Assembly (NCBI GenBank): GCA_963822255.1
Contig: CAWGGV010000008.1
Location: forward strand, 1,674,001 to 1,738,000
Origin: UBA7803 sp963822255
Lineage (GTDB): Bacteria > Pseudomonadota > Gammaproteobacteria > Pseudomonadales > Azotimanducaceae
Direction: 5' to 3'
DNA: 64,000 bases
This document shows, piece by piece, positions 15,194 through 23,965 of the stretch (its first letter is position 1; the number at the start of each line of letters is the position of its first letter). A program made the translations under genes and the position numbers. The notes beneath the pieces were generated by a model. The model was not told where the DNA came from, did no database searches, and saw only the letters and a program-made list of their open reading frames with translations.

Positions 15194-17455
15194 ATGAGCA
15201 GCCCCCATCACGACCACCGCCACGCCGCCGAGTGTCACCACCATGCCGGCTGCGCGCCTGCGCACGCCGCATGCCATGGCGCCTCGACCGGTAACCCGCC
15301 GCCGGGCAAGTACGACCAGGTTCCGCCCGGCCATCACGGTACCGTCTACACCTGCCCCATGCACCCGGAGGTGCGCACCGCGCGGCCGGGGCCCTGCCCC
15401 CTGTGCGGCATGGCGCTCGAGCCGGAAGGCGTCGCCGTCGGCGAGGAAGACACCTCGGAGCTCGACGACATGGTCCGGCGCTTCTGGATCAGCGCGGTCT
15501 TGAGCGTGCCGCTTTTGATGTTCGCCATGGGCGACATGGCGCTGCCCGAGTCTGCAAGCGGCTTCATGAATGTCGGTCTCATGCCATGGGTGCAACTCAT
15601 TCTGGCCACGCCCGTGGTGCTATGGGGCGGCTGGCCGTTCCTGGCACGTGGCGTCATGTCCGTGCGTACCATGAATCTGAACATGTTCACCCTGATCGGC
15701 CTTGGGATCACCGTTGCCTACGTCTACTCGGTAGTGGCCACCGTGGCGCCGGGCGTGTTTCCGCCGGCGTTTCGCGGTGCCGGCGGGATGGTAGGCGTTT
15801 ATTTCGAGGCGGCTGCGGCCATCACCACCCTGGTGCTGCTCGGTCAGGTGCTCGAGCTCAAGGCCCGCAGCAAGACCTCCGGCGCCATTCGAGAGCTGCT
15901 CGAGCTGGCTCCTGCCACCGCACGGCGCCTCGGCGCCGACGGCAGCGAGAAGGAGGTCTCTCTGGATGAGATCACAGGCGGCGACCGCCTGCGTGTCCGT
16001 CCGGGCGAGAAGGTTCCGGTGGACGGTACCGTGGCGGAAGGCCGCAGCAGCATCGACGAATCCATGATCACCGGCGAACCGCTGCCGGTGAGCAAGACCG
16101 AGGGCGACAAGGTTACGGGGGGCACCGTCAACGGCACCGGCAGCTTCGTCATGACCGCGACCCGGGTGGGCGAGCAGACGGTGTTGTCGCAGATCGTACA
16201 GATGGTGGCCCAGGCACAGCGCAGCCGCGCGCCGATCCAACGGCTTGCCGACGTCGCGGCCGGCTGGTTCGTGCCGGCGGTGATGCTGGCGTCCGTGGTC
16301 ACGTTCGTGGCCTGGAGCCTGCTGGGCCCCGAACCCGCCATGGCGCTGGCCACTGTCAACGCCGTGGCCGTACTGATCATCGCCTGTCCATGCGCTCTGG
16401 GGCTGGCCACACCCATGTCCATCATGGTGGGCACGGGCAAAGGTGCGCGTCTCGGGGTGCTCATCCGCGACGCGGAAGCGCTCGAAACCCTGGAGAAGGT
16501 AAACGTGGTGGTGGTCGACAAAACCGGCACCCTCACCGAAGGCAGGCCGAAGCTCATGACTGTGGAAGCCACAGGACGTCGCGATGAACGGGACGTGCTG
16601 CATCTGGCTGCCTCGGTGGAGGCTGCCAGCGAGCATCCCTTGGCGGCAGCCATCGTGGCCGGCGCCCGGGAACGCGGCGTCGCCGTGGAAGCCGGCCGGG
16701 AATTCTCGTCCATCACCGGCCAGGGCGTAGAGGCTCACGTGGACGGCCATCGGGTGGCGGTGGGCAACCGCAAGCTCATGCAACAAGCCGGTGCTCTCGA
16801 CGAGTATCTCACCGAGCGGGCGCAGGCGCTGCGCGCCGAGGGGCACACCGTGATGTTCGTCGCCGTGGACGGTGAGCCGGCCGGGCTCATCGGGGTTGCG
16901 GACCCGGTGAAGCAGACCACGCCCGACGCCATCCGCAGCCTCCACCAGTCCGGGGTCCAAGTGGTCATGCTCACCGGCGACAGCCTGGCCACGGCCCGGG
17001 CCGTGGCGGAGCAGGTGGGTATCGACGATGTCCGCGCTGAGGTTACTCCGGAGGACAAGCACCGGATCGTTCGGGAACTGCAGCAAACGGGAGCCGTCGT
17101 CGCGATGGCCGGCGACGGCATCAACGATGCGCCGGCGCTGGCTCAGGCCGACGTCGGCATCGCCATGGGCACCGGCACCGACATCGCCATGGAGAGTGCC
17201 GGCATCACGCTCATGCGCGGCGACCTCCGGGGCGTGGCGCAGGCGCGGGCGCTGTCACGGGCGACCATGAGCAACATCCGTCAGAATCTGTTCCTGGCGT
17301 TCGTGTACAACTCCGTCGGCGTCCCGATCGCGGCGGGCGTGCTGTATCCCTGGCTGGGGGTGCTGCTGAGCCCGATGATTGCGGCCGCGGCCATGAGCCT
17401 GAGCTCGGTGTCCGTGATCGGCAACGCTCTGCGGCTGCGCAGCATCCGCATCTGA
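15194..17455 (+). CDS. copA: Copper-exporting P1B-type ATPase
   Basis: A 753-residue heavy-metal P-type ATPase. The usual HMA domain is replaced by a His/Cys-rich N-terminus (about 5-35) and a short heavy-metal-binding zinc-ribbon-like domain, YTCPMHPEVRTARPGPCPLC (about 52-72). Core motifs are TGEPLPV, the ion site CPCALGLATP in helix 6 (about 397), phosphorylation motif DKTGT (about 442), the HP motif (EHPLAAAI) and GDGINDAPAL (about 639). The CPC motif with the C-terminal MSLSSVSVIGNALRLR supports Cu(I). It follows the CsoR operator and is the first gene of a copper operon with the oxidase, CopB and a cytochrome c. Confidence 0.95.
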   Translation: MSSPHHDHRHAAECHHHAGCAPAHAACHGASTGNPPPGKYDQVPPGHHGTVYTCPMHPEVRTARPGPCPLCGMALEPEGVAVGEEDTSELDDMVRRFWISAVLSVPLLMFAMGDMALPESASGFMNVGLMPWVQLILATPVVLWGGWPFLARGVMSVRTMNLNMFTLIGLGITVAYVYSVVATVAPGVFPPAFRGAGGMVGVYFEAAAAITTLVLLGQVLELKARSKTSGAIRELLELAPATARRLGADGSEKEVSLDEITGGDRLRVRPGEKVPVDGTVAEGRSSIDESMITGEPLPVSKTEGDKVTGGTVNGTGSFVMTATRVGEQTVLSQIVQMVAQAQRSRAPIQRLADVAAGWFVPAVMLASVVTFVAWSLLGPEPAMALATVNAVAVLIIACPCALGLATPMSIMVGTGKGARLGVLIRDAEALETLEKVNVVVVDKTGTLTEGRPKLMTVEATGRRDERDVLHLAASVEAASEHPLAAAIVAGARERGVAVEAGREFSSITGQGVEAHVDGHRVAVGNRKLMQQAGALDEYLTERAQALRAEGHTVMFVAVDGEPAGLIGVADPVKQTTPDAIRSLHQSGVQVVMLTGDSLATARAVAEQVGIDDVRAEVTPEDKHRIVRELQQTGAVVAMAGDGINDAPALAQADVGIAMGTGTDIAMESAGITLMRGDLRGVAQARALSRATMSNIRQNLFLAFVYNSVGVPIAAGVLYPWLGVLLSPMIAAAAMSLSSVSVIGNALRLRSIRI

Positions 17456-17468
17456 TTCGGAGCACCGA

Positions 17469-19217
17469 ATGACTCCACCCAATCCGCGCCGCCGGCGTCT
17501 GCTGGCGGCCATGGCCGCGGCCGGCACACTGGCAGCCGTCGCCCCTTTGCTGCCCGCTCGGGCCCGAGCCGGATCCACGTCCGCCAACGCGCTGCGCGCC
17601 CGCACCGCCGCGGCAGTGCCAGGAGGGCCGCCCCGGTCCGTCGAAATGAATCTGGCCATTCGTCGCCAGGCGATCCACATCGCCGGCGGCCGCGGCCATG
17701 CCACCGCAGTGAACGAGACCGTACCCGGTCCGCTGGTGGAGCTGTGGGAAGGTCACGACGCCACACTGCGGGTGACCAACGAGCTGGATACCGCGAGCTC
17801 CATCCACTGGCACGGCATCATGCTGCCGTTCGAGATCGACGGCGTGCCCGGCGTCACGTTCCCAGGCATCGCGCCCGGAGAGACGTTCGAGGCCCGCTTC
17901 CCGGTCCGCCAGTACGGAACGTACTGGTATCACAGCCATTCGAACCTTCAAGAGCAGACCGGCACCTATGGTCCTCTGGTCGTTCATCCAGCACGGCCCG
18001 ACCCGTTCCGCTATGACCGAGACTACGTGGTCATGCTCTCCGACTGGACCTTCGAGAATCCGCACCGGGTGCTCGCCAAGCTCAAGAAGATGAGCGACTA
18101 CTACAACTTCCACCGGCGTACGGTGGCCGATTTCCTCAGCGATACCCGAAGCAAAGGATTGCGATCCACCGTCGCTGACCGACTGATGTGGGGAGGCATG
18201 CGGATGTCACCCACCGACATCGCCGACGTCAGCGGCGCCACGTACACCTACCTGATGAACGGCGTGCACGCGGACGGCAACTGGACCGGGCTGTTTCATC
18301 CCGGTGAGCGGGTACGACTCCGGCTCATCAACGGCTCTGCCATGACCTACTTCAACGTCCGCCTTCCGGGATTGTCCATGACGGTCGTGCAGGCGGACGG
18401 CCAGAACGTCCAGCCGGTGGAAACCGACGAGTTGCAGATCGGCGTGGCGGAAACCTTCGATGTGCTGGTCCAGCCTGAGGCCCCCCGGGCGTACACCATC
18501 ATGGCCGAATCCATGGATCGCAGCGGCTATGTCCGCGGCACGCTGGCGCCGCGGCCGGGCATGGCGGCCGCCGTTCCCGCGCTTCGGGAACCGCCCCGGC
18601 GAACCATGCGCGACATGGCGATGACCATGGATAGCATGAACAACGCGGACAACAGCGCGGACCACATGGACCACATGGACCACATGGACCACATGCAGCA
18701 GGCTGCCGCCGCGGGCAGCGGGCCGCCAGCGCCGGGAAGCCGTCTTTCGGAACCCGGCACGGGCCTCGCGAACGCGGGCCACCGCGTGCTGACTTACGCG
18801 CAGCTCCGTAATGCGGTGCCGATGCGTGATCGCCGCCAGCCATCCCGCACCTACGAGCTGCACCTCACCGGCAACATGGAGCGCTACATGTGGTCGTTCG
18901 ATGGCAAGGCGTTCCACGAGGTGACGAGCCCCATCGACTTCCCGTATGGCGAGCGGGTGCGGTTGGTCCTGGTAAACGACACCATGATGGAGCATCCCAT
19001 TCACCTGCACGGCATGTTCATGGCGCTGGAGAACGGCCAGGGCGACCGGCTGCCGTTCAAGCACACCATCAGCGTCAAGCCGGCAGAGCGCATGAGCCTG
19101 CTGGTCACTGCCGATCAGCCGGGACGTTGGGCTTTCCACTGCCACCTGCTCTATCACATGGAGATGGGCATGTTCCGGGTGGTTCGCATCGACGGGCCGG
19201 ATGAGGCGCCAGCATGA
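17469..19217 (+). CDS. pcoA: Copper-resistance multicopper oxidase (CopA/PcoA type), Tat-exported
   Basis: A 582-residue periplasmic multicopper oxidase that oxidises Cu(I) or sequesters copper. The N terminus has PRRRRLLAAMAAAGT, a twin-arginine signal. All four His clusters of the type 1/2/3 copper sites are present: HWHGIMLPF, YWYHSHSN, HPIHLHGMF and HCHLLYHMEMGM. Between cupredoxin domains 2 and 3 lies a Met/His-rich insert (MRDMAMTMDSMNN and four DHM units) typical of PcoA copper binding. It begins 13 bp after copA and overlaps copB by four bases. Confidence 0.95.
   Translation: MTPPNPRRRRLLAAMAAAGTLAAVAPLLPARARAGSTSANALRARTAAAVPGGPPRSVEMNLAIRRQAIHIAGGRGHATAVNETVPGPLVELWEGHDATLRVTNELDTASSIHWHGIMLPFEIDGVPGVTFPGIAPGETFEARFPVRQYGTYWYHSHSNLQEQTGTYGPLVVHPARPDPFRYDRDYVVMLSDWTFENPHRVLAKLKKMSDYYNFHRRTVADFLSDTRSKGLRSTVADRLMWGGMRMSPTDIADVSGATYTYLMNGVHADGNWTGLFHPGERVRLRLINGSAMTYFNVRLPGLSMTVVQADGQNVQPVETDELQIGVAETFDVLVQPEAPRAYTIMAESMDRSGYVRGTLAPRPGMAAAVPALREPPRRTMRDMAMTMDSMNNADNSADHMDHMDHMDHMQQAAAAGSGPPAPGSRLSEPGTGLANAGHRVLTYAQLRNAVPMRDRRQPSRTYELHLTGNMERYMWSFDGKAFHEVTSPIDFPYGERVRLVLVNDTMMEHPIHLHGMFMALENGQGDRLPFKHTISVKPAERMSLLVTADQPGRWAFHCHLLYHMEMGMFRVVRIDGPDEAPA
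18660..18695 (+). repeat. 9-bp tandem repeat encoding Asp-His-Met
   Basis: Four exact copies of GACCACATG encode DHM four times in the Met-rich loop of the multicopper oxidase. Each unit supplies a His and a Met copper ligand. The exact repetition makes length variation by slippage likely. Confidence 0.85.
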
Positions 19218-19975
19218 GGGCTCTCATGCTGGCGGCCGCAGCGGTGCTCGCCGCCGCGCCGGCCATCGGCGAGAACACAACCCCCTCGGGCGCGCCCTCC
19301 GCTTGGCCGCGGCCGGTCATGGACCAGCACACCTTCGGTGGTCTTTTCCTCGACCGTCTGGAGTACGGGGGCGGCGGCGACGGCGACAACCTGCTGTGGG
19401 ACGCGCAAGGCTGGGTCGGCGGCGACCTGCGCAAGCTCTGGGTGAAGACGGAGGGGGACGGACCGGCCGGCGAATCGCCCGAGGCGTCCGAGCTCCAGCT
19501 TCTCTACGACCGCACCATCACCCGCTATTGGGATCTGCAGACGGGGGTGCGCTACGACGTGCGATACCACGGCCGGGACACCGGCTACGCCGTGCTGGGT
19601 GTTCAGGGGCTGGCCCCGCAGTGGCTGCAGACCGACGCCGCCGCGTTTCTGAGCGAGGATGGCGACCTCAGCTTCCGCACCGAAGTGGAATACGATTTGC
19701 TGGTGACTCAGTGGCAGAAGAGGCAGCGTCTGGTGCTGCAGCCTCGCTTGGAGGTGAACGTCAGCGCCAGCGACAACTCCGATCTCGGCGTCGGCCGCGG
19801 CCTAGGCAGCACCGAGGTCGGATTGCGCCTCCGCTACGAGATCACACGTGAGTTGGCCCCCTACGTTGGAGTACGCTGGGAGCGGCTCTACGGCAACACC
19901 GGAAATCTGGCCCGGTCAGCAGGCACGCCCGTATCACGCAGCTGGGTGGTCGTGGGCATCAGAGCCTGGTTCTGA
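19214..19975 (+). CDS. pcoB: Copper-resistance outer-membrane protein CopB/PcoB
   Basis: A 253-residue protein with a signal peptide (about 1-19, ending AIG) and a beta-barrel of alternating residues. The family signatures are seen: FGGLFLDRLEY, DAQGWVGGDLRKLWVKTEG, a barrel block beginning YDVRYHGRDTGYAVLGVQGL, and the closing AGTPVSRSWVVVGIRAWF with terminal Phe as usual for outer-membrane barrels. The Met-rich N-terminal region found in many CopB proteins is short here. The ATG overlaps the TGA of the oxidase gene (ATGA), so translation is coupled. It works with the oxidase in periplasmic copper tolerance. Confidence 0.93.
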   Translation: MRALMLAAAAVLAAAPAIGENTTPSGAPSAWPRPVMDQHTFGGLFLDRLEYGGGGDGDNLLWDAQGWVGGDLRKLWVKTEGDGPAGESPEASELQLLYDRTITRYWDLQTGVRYDVRYHGRDTGYAVLGVQGLAPQWLQTDAAAFLSEDGDLSFRTEVEYDLLVTQWQKRQRLVLQPRLEVNVSASDNSDLGVGRGLGSTEVGLRLRYEITRELAPYVGVRWERLYGNTGNLARSAGTPVSRSWVVVGIRAWF

Positions 19976-19999
19976 ACGCAAACCCGCTGGGAGGACACC

Positions 20000-20641
20000 A
20001 TGAGATTCATCCTCGCCTTCATCATCAGCGCCGCGATCATCGCGGGCGGCGGCGTGGCATTCATCTATTCGGGTCTCTACGACGTGGCCGCCACCTCCCC
20101 TCACGGCGGGATCGTCGCCTGGATGCTCTCCACGACGTCCGAAAACTCGATCGAACGCCGTGCAAAGAGTATTCAGGTTCCTGTGCTCACCGGTGATCAG
20201 CGGATCATCGACGGGGCGGGAGAATACGACAAGATGTGCGCCGGTTGTCACGGCGCGCCGGGGCGCAAACCCGGACCGGTGGGTAAGGGCCTGAAGCCGG
20301 ATCCGCCCGAGCTCGATCACGCCGCCGACGAGATGTCCGCCGCCGAGCTGTTCTGGGTGGTCAAGCACGGCATCAAGATGACGGGAATGCCGGCTTGGGG
20401 CGTCACCGACAGCGACGACGAGCTGTGGTCGGTGGTGGCCTTCGTCAATGAGCTGCCGCGAGTGGATGCCGCCCGTTATCAGCAGCTTCTAGCCCAGGCG
20501 CAGGCCCGGGAGCAGGGCCAGCCCCCAGCGGAGCAATCCGAAACCGGGCTGCCGCGTCAGAACCTGCCGCGTCAGAACGATCAGGTACCTCCGGGCCAGA
20601 CCGAGACCGAGCCGCGTGACGAGGGTCAGCAGCCGTTCTGA
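20000..20641 (+). CDS. Membrane-anchored monohaem cytochrome c
   Basis: A 213-residue protein with an N-terminal anchor or uncleaved signal (about 3-24), a haem site C80-AGCH, and a downstream axial Met candidate in IKMTGMPAWG. The tail after about residue 165 is Gln/Pro/Glu-rich with a repeated LPRQN pair and looks disordered. It begins 24 bp after copB with GGGAGGACACC ahead of the ATG, so it belongs to the copper operon. Similar cytochromes sit in other copper-resistance operons, where they may pass electrons from the multicopper oxidase reaction; that role is inferred. Confidence 0.85.
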   Translation: MRFILAFIISAAIIAGGGVAFIYSGLYDVAATSPHGGIVAWMLSTTSENSIERRAKSIQVPVLTGDQRIIDGAGEYDKMCAGCHGAPGRKPGPVGKGLKPDPPELDHAADEMSAAELFWVVKHGIKMTGMPAWGVTDSDDELWSVVAFVNELPRVDAARYQQLLAQAQAREQGQPPAEQSETGLPRQNLPRQNDQVPPGQTETEPRDEGQQPF

Positions 20642-20658
20642 TCGGGGACCCGTAGCCC

Positions 20659-21555
20659 TCATGCTGACAACAAAGCCGCTACCTCGACGGCCAGCGCCGG
20701 CAGAATCTCGATGCGGTTGGTGGGGTGGCGAATGCTGTCGGCGGTGACGATGTCGGCCGCGCCCGCCGCCTTCAGCGCCGCCCAGGCGTCGCCCGCGAAC
20801 ACCGCATGCACGCCGACGCAGACGGGCGGCGGGTAGCCGGCCGTCCGCAGGCGCTCGACGGCGGCGACCATGGTGCGGGCAGTGGAGATGATGTCGTCCA
20901 CCACCACCGGAGTTCTGCCCGGCCAGGCATCGGCGCGTGGCGCCGAGACTTCGACGTCTCTGTCACCGCGGCGGGTCTTCTCGAGCACGATCCAGGGACA
21001 CGCCGTCCGTTCCGCCACGTCCCGCACCCACTGCTCGCTCTCCGCGTCCGGCCCGACGATCAGGGGCAGACTCACGTGCCCGGCGATCCAGCACGCCAGC
21101 GCCTCTGCGGCGTGGACAACCCGGGTCGGCACCCGGTAGATGTCCGACAATGCCCGGTAGCGATGCAGGTGCGGGTCGATCGTAACCAATCCGTCAACGC
21201 AATCGCAGAGGAAGTCGGCGAAGATGGCAGAGGTAACCACTTCGCCTGGCCGGAACCGCACGTCCTGGCGCAGGTAGCTCAGATATGGCGCCGCAAGCAC
21301 GACCCGCCGCGCCCCCAGATCGCGGGCGCCGCGGGCGGCGAACATGAGCGGTACGACCAGCGGGTCCGGCGGCGACAGGCTGGCGGCCAGCACCACGTCC
21401 CGCCCGTCACAGGGCGTGTCCAGCCGAACGTAGCTCTCACCGTCGGGAAACCGACGCGCGGTGAGCGCGCCGATTTCGCCCGGTACCGTCTCGGCCAGAG
21501 CGGCTGCCAACGCCTGCTGCTTCGGCAGCGCCAGAATCAGGGGCAGCGCGCTCAT
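20659..21555 (-). CDS. Ribose-phosphate pyrophosphokinase paralog
   Basis: A 298-residue protein of the PRPP synthetase/phosphoribosyltransferase fold. FPDGESYVRL, APYLSYLRQDVRFRPGE, DPHLHRY and the PRPP-loop VVVDDIISTARTM are all visible. These are the ATP-site RQD motif, the catalytic DPH motif and the ribose-5-phosphate loop, so activity is plausible. It is slightly shorter and more divergent than housekeeping Prs. Its ATG overlaps the stop of the phosphorylase gene by four bases. The pairing suggests that a phosphorylase-derived pentose phosphate is turned into PRPP, or that the two act together in nucleotide salvage. Confidence 0.85.
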   Translation of the reverse strand: MSALPLILALPKQQALAAALAETVPGEIGALTARRFPDGESYVRLDTPCDGRDVVLAASLSPPDPLVVPLMFAARGARDLGARRVVLAAPYLSYLRQDVRFRPGEVVTSAIFADFLCDCVDGLVTIDPHLHRYRALSDIYRVPTRVVHAAEALACWIAGHVSLPLIVGPDAESEQWVRDVAERTACPWIVLEKTRRGDRDVEVSAPRADAWPGRTPVVVDDIISTARTMVAAVERLRTAGYPPPVCVGVHAVFAGDAWAALKAAGAADIVTADSIRHPTNRIEILPALAVEVAALLSA

Positions 21556-23108
21556 GGCGACCCCGCCCCGCCGTCGCGCTCGATGTGGATCAGATCCGGA
21601 TGCTCGGTCAGATAGCGCAGGCCATACAGGAGCTCGCCCGGAGACTCCGCATGCACGTTCAGCACCGGCTGTTCCGCCTCCACCCGGTCGCCCAGGTGCA
21701 CGAGCAGTTCCACACCGGCCGCGGGATCGGTCGGCGCACCGGCGAGCTTGGCGACCTTGGCCAGGCGCCGGTTGTCGATGGCGGTCACGCGGCCGGCGAA
21801 GCGGGCAAGGGCCGCCGTCCGGTACTCGCTCACCGGCGGCTCCCGGAGCCCTCCCTGAGCCTCGCAGATAGCCTGGAACTTGCGCCAGGCGCGGCCGTCG
21901 TCGATGGCGGCCAGCGCCGCCGCCTTGCCCTGGCCGGGTGCGGAGGTGCCGCTCTGCTCCAGAATGGCTCCGGCAATGGCGGCCGCCCGCTGCCGGAGAT
22001 CCGCAGGGGCATCGGCGTTCGCCTGCAGCACGGCCAGCACGTCGCGGGCTTCGAGCGCCGGTCCGATGCCGCGCCCGACAGGCTGGCTACCGTCGGTAAG
22101 CAGCACTTCAACGTCCAGGCCGAGGGAGCTGCCGACATCCTTCAACAGCCGCGACAGTCGTTCGGCGGCATGGCCATCGCGGATTTTCGCGGTCGGGCCG
22201 ACGGGCACGTCGATCAGCACGTGGGTCGAGCCGGCCGCGATCTTCTTCGACAGCACCGAGGCAACGAGCTGACCCTCGCTGTCCAGATCCAGCGCCCGCT
22301 CCACCCGAATGAGAAGCTCGTCCGCCGGACTGAGGTCCACCGACCCGCCCCAGACCACGCAGCCGCCCTCGCGCTCGACCACCCGGCGCATGTCCGCCAC
22401 GGACAGATCCACCCGGGTCATGGTTTCCATGGTGTCGGCGGTGCCGGCCGGCGATGTGATGGCCCTCGACGAGGTCTTCGGCATCACCAGCCCACTGGCG
22501 GTGACGATGGCAACCACCACCGGGGTGGTGCGATTGCCGGGCAGTCCGCCAACGCAGTGTTTGTCGAACACCGGCCGATGGCGCCAGTGAAGCACCTCGC
22601 CGGAGGACACCATGGCGCTGGTCAGCGCCACCACTTCGTCCCGGGACAGACGATTGCCGACGCACGCCGACAGGAACGCACTGACCTGCACGTCGCTGAA
22701 GCGCCGCGCCACCACGTCACGGACGATCGCGTCCAGCTCAGCGGCGCTCAGGGTATGATCGAACAGCTTCGCCCGCACCGCGTCGAAAGATTCCACCGGC
22801 TCCGGATGGGACAAGATCACGTCACAGGGCGCATCGCTGCCGAGCAGCGCCCAGGCCGACTCGGAAAACCCCGCATCGCCCACGCCGAGCAGCTCGGCAT
22901 GGACGACGTTCAGGGTCGCGATGAGCGAGCGGCCGTTGCCGGTCACCAGCACCCGGGATTTGGCCTCGAAGCCTTCCGACCGGCAGACGGGACAGTCTGC
23001 GCGCATGTACACCACCGGCTCCTGATACGTGTCGATGCCCATTCTGCGAGCCTTGAGGCTCGACTCGCCGGGCACCCTCGCGGCCAGGGCATCGTGCAGG
23101 TGAATCAC
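21552..23108 (-). CDS. Thymidine/AMP phosphorylase family protein
   Basis: A 518-residue member of the long (archaeal-type) thymidine phosphorylase/AMP phosphorylase family. It has an N-terminal extra domain of about 90 residues, a helical domain, the phosphate/nucleoside loop FDKHCVGGLPGNRTT, the catalytic block KTSSRAITSPAGTADTMET, and the C-terminal barrel-sandwich lobe. Relatives phosphorolyse thymidine or NMPs to a base plus (deoxy)ribose-1-phosphate or ribose-1,5-bisphosphate. The long form and the coupled PRPP synthetase gene make NMP or nucleoside salvage likely. No RuBisCO or ribose-1,5-bisphosphate isomerase gene is nearby. Confidence 0.85.
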   Translation of the reverse strand: MIHLHDALAARVPGESSLKARRMGIDTYQEPVVYMRADCPVCRSEGFEAKSRVLVTGNGRSLIATLNVVHAELLGVGDAGFSESAWALLGSDAPCDVILSHPEPVESFDAVRAKLFDHTLSAAELDAIVRDVVARRFSDVQVSAFLSACVGNRLSRDEVVALTSAMVSSGEVLHWRHRPVFDKHCVGGLPGNRTTPVVVAIVTASGLVMPKTSSRAITSPAGTADTMETMTRVDLSVADMRRVVEREGGCVVWGGSVDLSPADELLIRVERALDLDSEGQLVASVLSKKIAAGSTHVLIDVPVGPTAKIRDGHAAERLSRLLKDVGSSLGLDVEVLLTDGSQPVGRGIGPALEARDVLAVLQANADAPADLRQRAAAIAGAILEQSGTSAPGQGKAAALAAIDDGRAWRKFQAICEAQGGLREPPVSEYRTAALARFAGRVTAIDNRRLAKVAKLAGAPTDPAAGVELLVHLGDRVEAEQPVLNVHAESPGELLYGLRYLTEHPDLIHIERDGGAGSP

Positions 23109-23335
23109 GGTTCGTTCGCCTCGCGGCGCATCACTCCCTCCGCCGGATGGACATCCGGATCGTGTACGAAGGCAACGATAGATCGGTGAGCAGCACGATG
23201 GCGAGAAGCCCTCGACGTTTCAGGCCGCCCGTAGCGGCACCTGCCCAGGCGGCAGGCCGAACCAGATGCCGGGAACCGAGCGGCCGCGCGCGGGTCTGAG
23301 CATTCTCGAGGAGATCGCAAACCATGGGAGGGAAC

Positions 23336-23890
23336 GTGACAACATCCAGAACGTATCTCGGCATCGTATTGTCCATCACCGTCAGCGTGTTTTCCGCCGC
23401 TGCCGCGGCCGCCGACTACGCCAAACCGACGCCGGACGTGGGCGACATGGCGCCGGATTTCACCCTTCAGGCCACCGATGGCAAGACCTACTCGCTCTCC
23501 GACTTCCGGGGCAAGCAGGCCGTGGTGCTCGCCTGGTTTCCCAAGGCCTTCACTAAGGGCTGCACCATCGAGTGTAAATCCCTCGCCCAGCACGGTGACA
23601 TGATCCGTGCCTACGACGTGCAGTACTTCATGGCCAGCGTCGATGAGCTGGATACCAACTCGAAGTTCGCCAAGGCCCACGACGCGGATTTTCCGCTGCT
23701 GGCTGATCCCACCAAAGAAACGGCCAAGGCGTACGGCGTACTGATGCCGAAATACGACGTGGCGGCCCGGCAGACGTTCTACATCGGCAAGGACGGCCGC
23801 ATTCTCGCCGTTAATCGGCATGTCGCTCCCGAGACGTCAGCGGAGGACATGGCTGCGCAGCTCGGCGAGCTCGACATTCCCCGGCGCTGA
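23336..23890 (+). CDS. Exported peroxiredoxin (Bcp/AhpC-TSA type)
   Basis: A 184-residue thioredoxin-fold peroxidase. After a signal peptide (about 1-26, AAAAAADYAKP) come VGDMAPDFTLQATDGK and the peroxidatic site FPKAFTKGCTIECKS. The first Cys (GCT) is the attacking residue, and a second Cys four residues later matches the Bcp/PrxQ CxxxxC resolving pair. It should remove peroxides in the periplasm using a thioredoxin-like donor. GTG 23336 follows GGGAGGGAAC and is preferred over ATG 23324, which would add four residues. It is divergent from the phosphorylase gene. Confidence 0.9.
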   Translation: MTTSRTYLGIVLSITVSVFSAAAAAADYAKPTPDVGDMAPDFTLQATDGKTYSLSDFRGKQAVVLAWFPKAFTKGCTIECKSLAQHGDMIRAYDVQYFMASVDELDTNSKFAKAHDADFPLLADPTKETAKAYGVLMPKYDVAARQTFYIGKDGRILAVNRHVAPETSAEDMAAQLGELDIPRR

Positions 23891-23965
23891 CGACTGCCGC
23901 CGTCGTTGGCCGCATCCAGGTTCGGGATGAGGAGGAGGTCCCGACACCCTGACACAGCCAACGTC

